DNA from: CAZPAN01 sp964428485
GTDB taxonomy: Bacteria > Actinomycetota > Coriobacteriia > Coriobacteriales > CADBOM01
Direction of reading: 5' to 3'
DNA length: 34,401 bases
Assembly (NCBI GenBank): GCA_964428485.1
Contig: CAYRYP010000004.1
Location: forward strand, 1-34,401
The translations under genes were made by a program, and so were the position numbers. Positions 24,560-31,118 of the stretch are shown in pieces. A model generated the notes under the pieces. It did no database searches. It saw nothing but the letters and a program-made list of their open reading frames with translations, and was not told the DNA's origin. Every line of letters starts with the position of its first letter. Within the stretch, counting starts at the first letter, position 1.

Positions 24560-26185
24560 CTACATTCCCATTCCGCCCTGAGCCATGGCAGCGGCGGCGG
24601 CAGGATCCGGATCCTTGGGGATAGTGTTGATGGTGACCTCGGTGATAAGGATCATCGAGGCGATCGAGGCGGCGTTCTCGAGCGCGGTGCGAACGACCTT
24701 AACCGGGTCGATAACTCCCATCTTCATGAGATCGCCGAACTCGCCGGTATCGCAGTTGAGGCCCTGGCCCTCATCGAGGCCCTTGACCTTCTCGACGATG
24801 ACCGAGCCCTCGAAGCCGGCGTTGCTGGCAATGGTGCGCAGCGGAGCCTCGAGAGAGCGGCGGATGATGTCGACGCCGACCTTCTCCTCGGGATCGGAGC
24901 ACTCGATGGAGTCGAGAGTCTTGATGGCGTCAAGCAGCGCGACACCGCCTCCGGGGACGATGCCCTCCTCGACGGCCGCACGGGTTGCCTGCAGGGCATC
25001 CTCGATGCGCGACTTCTTCTCCTTGAGCTCAACCTCGGTAGCTGCGCCAACCTTGATAACCGCAACACCGCCGGACAGCTTGGCGAGGCGCTCCTCGAGC
25101 TTCTCACGGTCGAAGTCGGAATCGGTGATCTCGATCTCGGACTTCAGCTGAGCGATGCGGGCCTTGATCTCATCGGGGTTGCCGGTGCCATCGACGATGG
25201 TGGTGGTGTCCTTGTTGACCCTGACGGTCTTGGCATGGCCGAGCTGCTCGATGGTGGTGTCGGAGAGCTTCATGCCGAGATCCTCGGTGATGACCTGGCC
25301 ACCAGTGACGATGGCGATGTCCTCGAGCATCCTCTTGCGGCGATCACCATAGCCGGGAGCCTTGACGGCGACAACGTTGAGGGTTCCACGCAGCTTGTTG
25401 AGAAGCAGGGTGGCCAGAGCCTCGCCCTCAAGATCCTCGCAGATGAGCAGCAGCGGACGTCCGGACTGCATGACCTGCTCCAGGAGCGGCAGGAGATCCT
25501 GAATGGAGGAGATCTTCTGGCTGGCAAGCAGGATGTAGGGGTTGGAAAGAACGGCCTCCATGCGCTCCATATCGGTGGCCATGTAAGGCGAGATGTAACC
25601 CTTGTCGAACTGCATTCCCTCGACAGTCTCGATGTCGATGCCGAAGGTCTGCGAGTCCTCGACGGTGATCACGCCGTCGTTACCGACGATGCTCATGGCC
25701 TCGGCGATCTTCGAGCCGATGGTCTCGTCATGGGAGGAGATGGTGCCGATGTTGGCGATCTGCTCCTGACTGGTTACCTCGGTGGAGTGCTCCTTGATGT
25801 AGGCCACGACGGCATCTTTGGCCTTCTCAATGCCCTTGCGGATAGCCAGCGGATTGGCCCCGGCGATAACGTTACGCAGACCCTCGTTGACGATGACGTC
25901 GGCGAGCAGCGTGGCGGTGGTGGTTCCGTCACCGGCAACGTCGTTGGTCTTCACTGCAACCTCGCGGACGAGCTGGGCACCCATGTTCTCCACGGGGTCC
26001 TCGAGCTCGACCTCTTTGGCAACGGTGACGCCGTCGTTAGTGATAGTTGGGGCGCCATAGCTACGCTCGAAGGCGACATAGCGGCCCTTGGGGCCGAGGG
26101 TCACCTTGACAGCGTTGGCGAGCTTGGTTACACCTGCGGCGAGAGACTCGCGCGCATCGGTGTCGAACTTGATGTCCTTTGCCAT
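24560..26185 (-). CDS. groEL: 60-kDa chaperonin GroEL
   Basis: The double-ring ATP-dependent folding chamber subunit, 541 residues from the ATG at 26185. Conserved parts are the start MAKDIKFDTDARESL, the ATP-binding VTLGPKGRYVAFE and AGDGTTTATLLA (with the catalytic Asp), and the substrate-binding apical domain. EEGIVPGGGVALLDA is the second family signature, and the flexible C-terminus ends in a Gly/Met-rich GGMGM. An in-frame TTG 6 bases upstream (26191) is a less likely start. It lies 67 bases downstream of groES in one operon under CIRCE/HrcA-type control. Length is normal (about 540-545). Confidence 0.97.
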   Translation of the reverse strand: MAKDIKFDTDARESLAAGVTKLANAVKVTLGPKGRYVAFERSYGAPTITNDGVTVAKEVELEDPVENMGAQLVREVAVKTNDVAGDGTTTATLLADVIVNEGLRNVIAGANPLAIRKGIEKAKDAVVAYIKEHSTEVTSQEQIANIGTISSHDETIGSKIAEAMSIVGNDGVITVEDSQTFGIDIETVEGMQFDKGYISPYMATDMERMEAVLSNPYILLASQKISSIQDLLPLLEQVMQSGRPLLLICEDLEGEALATLLLNKLRGTLNVVAVKAPGYGDRRKRMLEDIAIVTGGQVITEDLGMKLSDTTIEQLGHAKTVRVNKDTTTIVDGTGNPDEIKARIAQLKSEIEITDSDFDREKLEERLAKLSGGVAVIKVGAATEVELKEKKSRIEDALQATRAAVEEGIVPGGGVALLDAIKTLDSIECSDPEEKVGVDIIRRSLEAPLRTIASNAGFEGSVIVEKVKGLDEGQGLNCDTGEFGDLMKMGVIDPVKVVRTALENAASIASMILITEVTINTIPKDPDPAAAAAMAQGGMGM

Positions 26186-26252
26186 TTTCAACAGATCCTC
26201 TCTGCTAAACCTTGATTTCGTTCACTACAGAACCCAAAAGGGAGCTCAAAGA

Positions 26253-26543
26253 CTAGTCCTCGATGACAGCGTAGATGTCGTCGGCACGCAGGATCAGGTA
26301 GTCCTCGTCGTCGACTGTGACCTCGGTTCCGCCGTACTTGCTGTAGATGACGGTGTCACCCTCCTTGACAGCGGGAACAACCAGATTCCCGTTGTTGTCG
26401 AGCTTGCCCTCGCCCACGGCGATGACCTTGCCGCGCTGCGGCTTCTCCTGAGCAGTGCTGGCGATGTAGAGACCCGACTTGGTCATGGTCTCGGCATCGT
26501 CCTGCTTGAGGATCACCCTGTCACCCAGTGGCTTCAGATTCAT
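26253..26543 (-). CDS. groES: 10-kDa co-chaperonin GroES
   Basis: The 96-residue lid of the GroEL chamber. LKPLGDRVILKQDD at the start is the family signature. The mobile loop that contacts GroEL is at about residues 17-33 (ETMTKSGLYIASTAQEK); the usual Gly-Gly-Ile/Leu-Val/Ile-Leu of the loop is replaced by SGLYI, which is common in actinobacteria. GKVIAVGEGK and VKEGDTVIYSKYGGTEV follow, with DYLILRADDIYAVIE at the C-terminus. It is first in the operon, with a GGAGG-type site before the ATG and the promoter plus CIRCE about 95 bases upstream. Confidence 0.97.
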   Translation of the reverse strand: MNLKPLGDRVILKQDDAETMTKSGLYIASTAQEKPQRGKVIAVGEGKLDNNGNLVVPAVKEGDTVIYSKYGGTEVTVDDEDYLILRADDIYAVIED

Positions 26544-26636
26544 TGCGATTACCTCCTATGACGTGCATGTTCTTCGATCGAATCGATTTCTTGCTTCCGC
26601 CCTGCGAAGGTGCTTAGCAATCTCCGCCTCGGGCTG

Positions 26637-26663
26637 TTAGCACTCTTTGAGGTCGACTGCTAA
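26637..26663. promoter_or_regulatory. CIRCE operator (HrcA binding site) of groESL
   Basis: TTAGCACTC (26637-26645), 9 bases, then GACTGCTAA (26655-26663) match the CIRCE consensus TTAGCACTC-N9-GAGTGCTAA in 17 of 18 arm positions; the single change is G to C in the right arm. The inverted repeat extends by CTG/CAG on both sides. It sits just downstream of the groESL promoter, where HrcA would block initiation. No hrcA gene is in the window. Confidence 0.93.
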
Positions 26664-26671
26664 CAGATGTG

Positions 26672-26700
26672 AGTATGGTCCTTGGAGCGCCAGGTTTCAA
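26672..26700 (-). promoter_or_regulatory. Sigma-A promoter of groESL
   Basis: On the minus strand TTGAAA (26700-26695) and CATACT (26677-26672) are spaced by 17 bases. Transcription would begin about 7 bases later, at the edge of the CIRCE element. Confidence 0.75.
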
Positions 26701-26787
26701 GTGTCCTGGAGAAAAAACCACGGATGTTTGGCGGGCGGCGAAAAGGCGCTGCGAGCGGGGAGCGCAAAAGGAATCCTCAGTGTGCTG

Positions 26788-27576
26788 TCATCCCCTGGTG
26801 CGCTCAAAAATGATCCTCAGACCGTCGAGAGTGAGAAAGCTATCGCAGATGTCGATAGTTTCAGAGATCGGCGCGATTAGGGAGATGAGTCCACCGGTTG
26901 CTATGACGCGCGCGTCATCGCAGCCCATCTCTCCCCTGATCAGCCTCACGAGGCCGTCGATGCGCGAAACCTCACCGTAGGTGAGACCAGACTGTATGGC
27001 CTCAACCGTACCCCTGCCTATCACGTGCTCGGGAATGGCGAGGTCGACCTGCGCAAGCCGAGCGGCATGCGAGAACATCGCGTTAGCTGATACCGCGATC
27101 CCCGGCGCGATGATTCCGCCGATGAGGGCGCCGTCGCCATCTATGACCTCGATATTGGTAGCGGTTCCGAGGTCCACGACGATGCAGGGGTAGCCGTACT
27201 TGGCCGTTGCCCCCACGGCATCGGCTATCCTGTCGGGGCCGACCTCGCGCGGGTTGGCGAAGCGCAACTTCACACCGTAGTCGCGCGTCGCGTCCACGAT
27301 CTCAAGACGCGGTTCTTCGGACCCGCCATCGGACAGCAGTGTGGACACGGCCGACTTCCAGGAGATCGTCAGTGGGGGCACCACGCTCGAGACCACTCCC
27401 CCATCGATATTTCCCAAGAGTCCGGGTTGCAGCCCGAGGAGCGAGTGCAGCTGGATGAGCACCTGGTCCGACGTCGCCTTGCGATCGCTGGGAACCCTCC
27501 AGAAAGCCCTCATGGACTCCCCGTCGTAGACTCCTATCGTCGTCTGGGTGTTCCCGACGTCAACTGCTATGAGCAT
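26788..27576 (-). CDS. coaX: Type III pantothenate kinase
   Basis: A 262-residue ASKHA-fold kinase that phosphorylates pantothenate, the first step of CoA synthesis. MLIAVDVGNTQTTIGVYDG is the N-terminal phosphate loop with the conserved Asp, GPDRIADAVGA carries the pantothenate-site Asp-Arg pair, VVDLGTATNIEVID is the second phosphate motif with the catalytic-region Asp, and GGIIAPGIAVSANAMF plus ATGGL complete the family pattern. Feedback by CoA is not expected for type III enzymes. I chose ATG 27576 with AGGGGG upstream; the open frame to 27708 runs into the MATE gene. It is the last gene of the panC-MATE-coaX run, so two of three genes belong to one pathway. Confidence 0.95.
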   Translation of the reverse strand: MLIAVDVGNTQTTIGVYDGESMRAFWRVPSDRKATSDQVLIQLHSLLGLQPGLLGNIDGGVVSSVVPPLTISWKSAVSTLLSDGGSEEPRLEIVDATRDYGVKLRFANPREVGPDRIADAVGATAKYGYPCIVVDLGTATNIEVIDGDGALIGGIIAPGIAVSANAMFSHAARLAQVDLAIPEHVIGRGTVEAIQSGLTYGEVSRIDGLVRLIRGEMGCDDARVIATGGLISLIAPISETIDICDSFLTLDGLRIIFERTRG

Positions 27577-27637
27577 GGTATACCCCCTGTCCTCAATGCC
27601 CCACCTGTAAGAAGGCAAGCGCCGGGACGAGTGTGAC

Positions 27638-29188
27638 TCACGCCTCCTGGACGGTCGCTGCCTCTCCGGTTTCGATCCCAGTCCCGCCGGCATCCCCATC
27701 GGGCACATCTTCCTCGCGGATCTGGGCGTTTAGTCTCCTGAACTCGAACACGATGAAAATTATGGCGCATATGAACGAGAGTACATCGGCTATGGGCGGC
27801 GACACCACCACGCCAAAGATCTGATCGACCCCTGGGAAGAACGCTCCGATAAGAACGGGCATACCCAGATAGAGCGGTATCAGGAAGATCAGCTGCCTGG
27901 TGAGCGACAGGAAGATCGAGCGCGCAGGCCTAGCCGTTGCCTGGAAGTATGACGAGATCACTATCTGGAAGATCATCAACGGCATGACCACGGTCTGCAG
28001 CCGCAGAGCGAAGACGCAGAACTCCAGGAGGTCGGACTCGATGCCGAACAGCATGCAGATCTGGGCTGTAAAGATCTCGATAAGCCCCCACAGGACCAGG
28101 CACAGCACGAACGCGACCTTCAGCTCGAGCTTGAGCGTGGCCTTGATCCTTCTGGGGATGCGGGCGCCGAAGTTATAGCCGAGTATAGGCTGCGCCGCAA
28201 CGGGGATTCCCATAGCAGGGAGCATTACAAACAGCGCGACCCGCTGCATGACAGCAAACACAGCGAAGCACCCAGTCTCGCCGATGTCAGTGAGAGCCCC
28301 GTAGACCCCCACCTGGTTGTTTATGATGAACGAGACGATCGTGAGGGCCAGCTGAAGCAGGAACGAGGCGGAACCGAGCGCGAGGATCGCGGAGGGGATG
28401 CCACGCTTGAACGGGATGTTGGACAACTTGAGCTTGAACGGCGACTTGGGGCTCTTAGAAAAGTAGTAGAGCACCACAGCGCATGTGACCGCCTGGCCGG
28501 TGATGGTGGCGCAGGCCTGTCCGGGGACCCCAAAACCCAGCACGATTACGAACAGGTAGCTCAGCGCCACGCAAACGAGCGTACCGGACAGCATCGACCA
28601 TAGCGCGCGGTTGGGGTCGCCGGCCGACCTGATGAAGTTGTTGATCCCCAATCCGAGGATCTGGAAGATCGAGCCTATGGAGAGGATCTGTATGAACTGC
28701 TGGGAGTGAGTCCAGGTCTCCTCGGTGGCACCGGCGAGCGAGAGTATCGGGTCGATGAACACGAAGACGATCACGAGCATGACGATCCAAGCCATGATCC
28801 CCAAGAGAAGCGTGTTTCCGAGGACTTTTTCGGCCTCGTCCTTCTTACCCTGCCCCAGCTTTATCGCCGCGAGCGCGTTGCCCCCATTTCCTACCAGCAA
28901 GGCCAACGCCATGAAGAGGATCATCATGGGATTTGCCACCGTGGAGACGGCCAACCCGATCGTTCCGACCCCCTGCCCGAGGAAGATCGCCGAAAGTACG
29001 TTGTACAGACCGCTGATGATGAGGCTCGCCACAGCCGGGATACCAAACTCCATCAGGAGCTTGGGGATGCTGCCGGTGCCTAGCCTGTTGAACTGCTCGT
29101 CCGTTCCCTTCTTGTGGCCCCTGCCGTGAGCGGGGTTAGCCTCTGCGTCTTGACGCTGTTCTATTACCTGGTTGCCTTCTGCAGCCAT
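27638..29188 (-). CDS. MATE-family multidrug/sodium efflux transporter
   Basis: A 516-residue membrane protein with about twelve hydrophobic segments in two related halves, characteristic of MATE exporters that use sodium or proton gradients. Segments such as LLMEFGIPAVASLIISGLYNV near the N-terminus, GNGGNALAAIKLGQGKKDEAE after TM2-3, INNFIRSAGDPN, and GIPVAAQPILGYNFGA (the second-half equivalent) are typical of the DinF/NorM superfamily, with SSYFQATARPARSI later. The first ~45 residues and last ~35 are hydrophilic. I start at ATG 29188 (GGAG upstream); the open frame continues to 29251 into panC without homology. It lies between panC and coaX on the same strand; a substrate linked to pantothenate is conceivable but not shown. 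Confidence 0.9.
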   Translation of the reverse strand: MAAEGNQVIEQRQDAEANPAHGRGHKKGTDEQFNRLGTGSIPKLLMEFGIPAVASLIISGLYNVLSAIFLGQGVGTIGLAVSTVANPMMILFMALALLVGNGGNALAAIKLGQGKKDEAEKVLGNTLLLGIMAWIVMLVIVFVFIDPILSLAGATEETWTHSQQFIQILSIGSIFQILGLGINNFIRSAGDPNRALWSMLSGTLVCVALSYLFVIVLGFGVPGQACATITGQAVTCAVVLYYFSKSPKSPFKLKLSNIPFKRGIPSAILALGSASFLLQLALTIVSFIINNQVGVYGALTDIGETGCFAVFAVMQRVALFVMLPAMGIPVAAQPILGYNFGARIPRRIKATLKLELKVAFVLCLVLWGLIEIFTAQICMLFGIESDLLEFCVFALRLQTVVMPLMIFQIVISSYFQATARPARSIFLSLTRQLIFLIPLYLGMPVLIGAFFPGVDQIFGVVVSPPIADVLSFICAIIFIVFEFRRLNAQIREEDVPDGDAGGTGIETGEAATVQEA

Positions 29189-29234
29189 ATGCACTCCAAA
29201 CCGTAATTGTCCTTCTTGGTGTTGCCCGGCGTTT

Positions 29235-30143
29235 TCAGCCAAGCGATGCATTGTCTATGAGCCTGATGGTGTCGACCCTAGCGGCGATGATGGCACGAGC
29301 GTCCGCGCCGTCGATTCCCTCGAGGCTCTCAAGCGGCTCCAGCGTGGCGGCGTCGATGATCTCGGCGTAGTCGACTTCGGCCGGGGCCGCGGTTATGATC
29401 GAGCGCATCTCCGAGGAGATAGCAGCGGTGTCGGTGCAGCCCTGCACGAACATCTCGCGGGCGCGCCCAAGCGCCGCCGACAGCGACAAGGCGCGTGCAC
29501 GCTGGAACTCGTCCATGTACCTGTTTCGGCTGGAGATCGCAAGGCCGTCTGGATCGCGCGCAATCGGGCAACCTATGATCTCGATGCCCATATCCATATC
29601 GCAGACCATCTGCCTTATCACGGCAAGCTGCTGGAAGTCCTTCTCACCGAAACACGCAAGGTCGGGGTCGACGATGTTGAAGAGCTTGTTGACCACCGTC
29701 ACTACCCCGTCGAAGTGGGTGGGCCTCTTGGCACCCTCCCATAGCTTCGCGGCGCTTCCCGCAACCGGGTGGCACATCGATTCGATGGGCGCACGACCGG
29801 TGCGCCGCATCAGCTCCACCATTCGCTCTCCGTACATCTCAGCCACGCTGGGAGCAAACACCGCCGCGGCGCCCACCTCCCCGAGCAACCTAACGTCGTC
29901 GTCGAGCGTGCGCGGGTAGGCATCGTAGTCCTCGCCCGGTGCGAACTGTGTGGGATTTACGAAGACAGAGACGACGACGGTCTGGGCGCTCTCGAGCGCG
30001 CGGGCCACCAACGACTGGTGCCCAGAATGAATCGCCCCCATCGTGGGAACGAGCCCTATGCGCTCGCCGCGTGCCCTGGCAGCATCCACAAACTTGGCGA
30101 CCTCGCGCTTGGTGGTAAGAAGCACCACCTGCCCACTTGCCAT
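29235..30143 (-). CDS. panC: Pantothenate synthetase
   Basis: A 302-residue enzyme that joins pantoate and beta-alanine with ATP to make pantothenate. VPTMGAIHSGHQSLV is the HIGH-like ATP site, VVVSVFVNPTQFAPGEDYDAYPRT and HFDGVVTVVNKLFNIVDPD bind pantoate, and FGEKDFQQLAVIRQMV plus AISSRNRYM (KMSKS-like) complete the family pattern. Length is slightly above the usual ~280. I chose ATG 30143 (GGAG 8 bases upstream); the open frame to 30311 is not PanC-like. panB and panD are not in the window. It is the first gene of the panC-MATE-coaX run and is divergent from queD. Confidence 0.96.
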   Translation of the reverse strand: MASGQVVLLTTKREVAKFVDAARARGERIGLVPTMGAIHSGHQSLVARALESAQTVVVSVFVNPTQFAPGEDYDAYPRTLDDDVRLLGEVGAAAVFAPSVAEMYGERMVELMRRTGRAPIESMCHPVAGSAAKLWEGAKRPTHFDGVVTVVNKLFNIVDPDLACFGEKDFQQLAVIRQMVCDMDMGIEIIGCPIARDPDGLAISSRNRYMDEFQRARALSLSAALGRAREMFVQGCTDTAAISSEMRSIITAAPAEVDYAEIIDAATLEPLESLEGIDGADARAIIAARVDTIRLIDNASLG

Positions 30144-30345
30144 CTCGAGATCTCCCCCTCGAAAAATACACTCCACACCCCGGCGCAGGCCCCATCTACC
30201 CGCACATCCGAAGCTACACCCGCAAAAGCGGCAGGTCATCTCAATAAACGATAAGACATTTATAACGTGACATAGTATTTGCGGCATCGGCAATCTGTCG
30301 CGTGGCTCCATCTGTCATGGACCCGGTGCCACCGACAAGGACGCA

Positions 30346-30422
30346 CCCGGCACACCGGGGGTTGCAAAAGCATCGCGGGGTTAAGATACCCCCAAGCACG
30401 AATCGGCTTTTGCTAGGAGGAG
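30346..30422 (+). promoter_or_regulatory. Structured mRNA leader of queD (candidate regulatory RNA)
   Basis: Base pairing visible directly: a CCCGG-CACA-CCGGG hairpin (30346-30359); a perfect 8-bp pairing GCAAAAGC (30364-30371) with GCTTTTGC (30406-30413), whose 3' arm ends 1-2 bases before the AGGAGG ribosome binding site (30415-30420); and inside it a GGGGT-taagat-ACCCC hairpin (30377-30392). Alternatively GGGGG (30357-30361) can pair with CCCCC (30389-30393), which with the 8-bp pairing makes an H-type pseudoknot. The two options compete for the same C-run. queD-type genes are often controlled by preQ1 riboswitches, but the bases here do not fit the preQ1-I consensus I know. No T-run is present, so control would be at translation. 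Confidence 0.45.
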
Positions 30423-30424
30423 AG

Positions 30425-30844
30425 ATGTACGGGCTCAAAACAGAGGCATGCTTCGACAGCGCGCACTTCCTGGCGGATTACTACGGGAAATGCGAGAACC
30501 TGCACGGACACCGCTGGAAAGTGGTGGTCTACCTCGGACAAGACAGCCTGCAGAAAGAGGGAACCATGCGAGACATGGTGCTCGACTTCGGAGTGTTCAA
30601 GAAGGCCGTAAGGGCGCTCGCCGAAGAGCTGGACCACACCTTTCTCGTGGAGGATGGGACGCTCTCGGCCGACACGATCGCATGCCTGGAAAGAGAGGGT
30701 TTCACGCTCACGATCCTGCCGTTTAGGACGACGGCGGAAAACCTCGCGCGCTACTTCGCCGACAGGCTCACCGAGCAGGGGCTTCCCGTCTGCCAGGTAG
30801 ACTGCTTCGAGACGCCCAACAACTGCGCGATATACACAGTCTAG
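30425..30844 (+). CDS. queD: 6-carboxytetrahydropterin synthase QueD (PTPS family)
   Basis: A 139-residue enzyme of the T-fold PTPS family; QueD makes 6-carboxy-5,6,7,8-tetrahydropterin in queuosine synthesis. FDSAHFL supplies the first zinc His, GKCENLHGHRW has the catalytic Cys and the other two zinc His in the QueD pattern CxxxHGH, LDFGVFKKAV and LDHTFL follow, and TAENLARYFADRL with the late ETPNNCAIY gives the pterin-anchoring Glu. I start at ATG 30425 because AGGAGGAG lies just upstream. No queC, queE or queF is next to it. The pattern favours QueD over eukaryote-like PTPS. It is preceded by a structured leader and is convergent with copA. Confidence 0.92.
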   Translation: MYGLKTEACFDSAHFLADYYGKCENLHGHRWKVVVYLGQDSLQKEGTMRDMVLDFGVFKKAVRALAEELDHTFLVEDGTLSADTIACLEREGFTLTILPFRTTAENLARYFADRLTEQGLPVCQVDCFETPNNCAIYTV

Positions 30845-30911
30845 CAGCGCGTGCAGCTTGCTCGGAGTCAACGCGCACGTCGAGACCTCCACCAACAGTG
30901 GCGGTGCACCC

Positions 30912-31118
30912 CTACCTGATCTTGGCCTCGTACCCGGCGTCGACGATGGCGGCAACGAGGATGTCGTCGGCAACCCCATCGACCACATCGCAGATAGCGG
31001 TCCCCGCGTCGAGATCGACCTCAACCGAGCTCACACCGTCTATGCCCTCAAGGGCATGCGTCACGTGCTTCACGCAGTTCTGGCACATCATTCCGGTCAC
31101 GTCTATCGTCTTGGTCAT
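30912..31118 (-). CDS. Possible internally initiated CopZ-like copper chaperone (in frame within copA)
   Basis: The last 68 codons of copA form a complete HMA domain starting at an in-frame ATG (31118) and carrying GMMCQNC. The ATG is preceded by AAAGGAAG (31125-31132), a strong Shine-Dalgarno 6-8 bases away, inside the coding sequence. The length (68 residues) is almost exactly that of free CopZ chaperones, which also start MxxxxxVxGMxCxxC. A free chaperone could therefore be made from the same mRNA in addition to the fused form. The site is seen directly; its use is inference. Confidence 0.45.
   Translation of the reverse strand: MTKTIDVTGMMCQNCVKHVTHALEGIDGVSSVEVDLDAGTAICDVVDGVADDILVAAIVDAGYEAKIR

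Noticed and set aside
24476..26215. A 579-codon open frame on the plus strand opposite groEL
   Set aside because: It is the antisense shadow of groEL: repeated Leu/Asp/Gly/Val composition from the complement of biased codons, no family motif, and groEL itself is unambiguous.
30250..30424. A preQ1-I riboswitch upstream of queD
   Set aside because: The class I consensus (short stem, C-rich loop and A-rich tail pairing back) cannot be laid on these bases. The leader is structured, but not in that form; classes II and III could not be tested without models.
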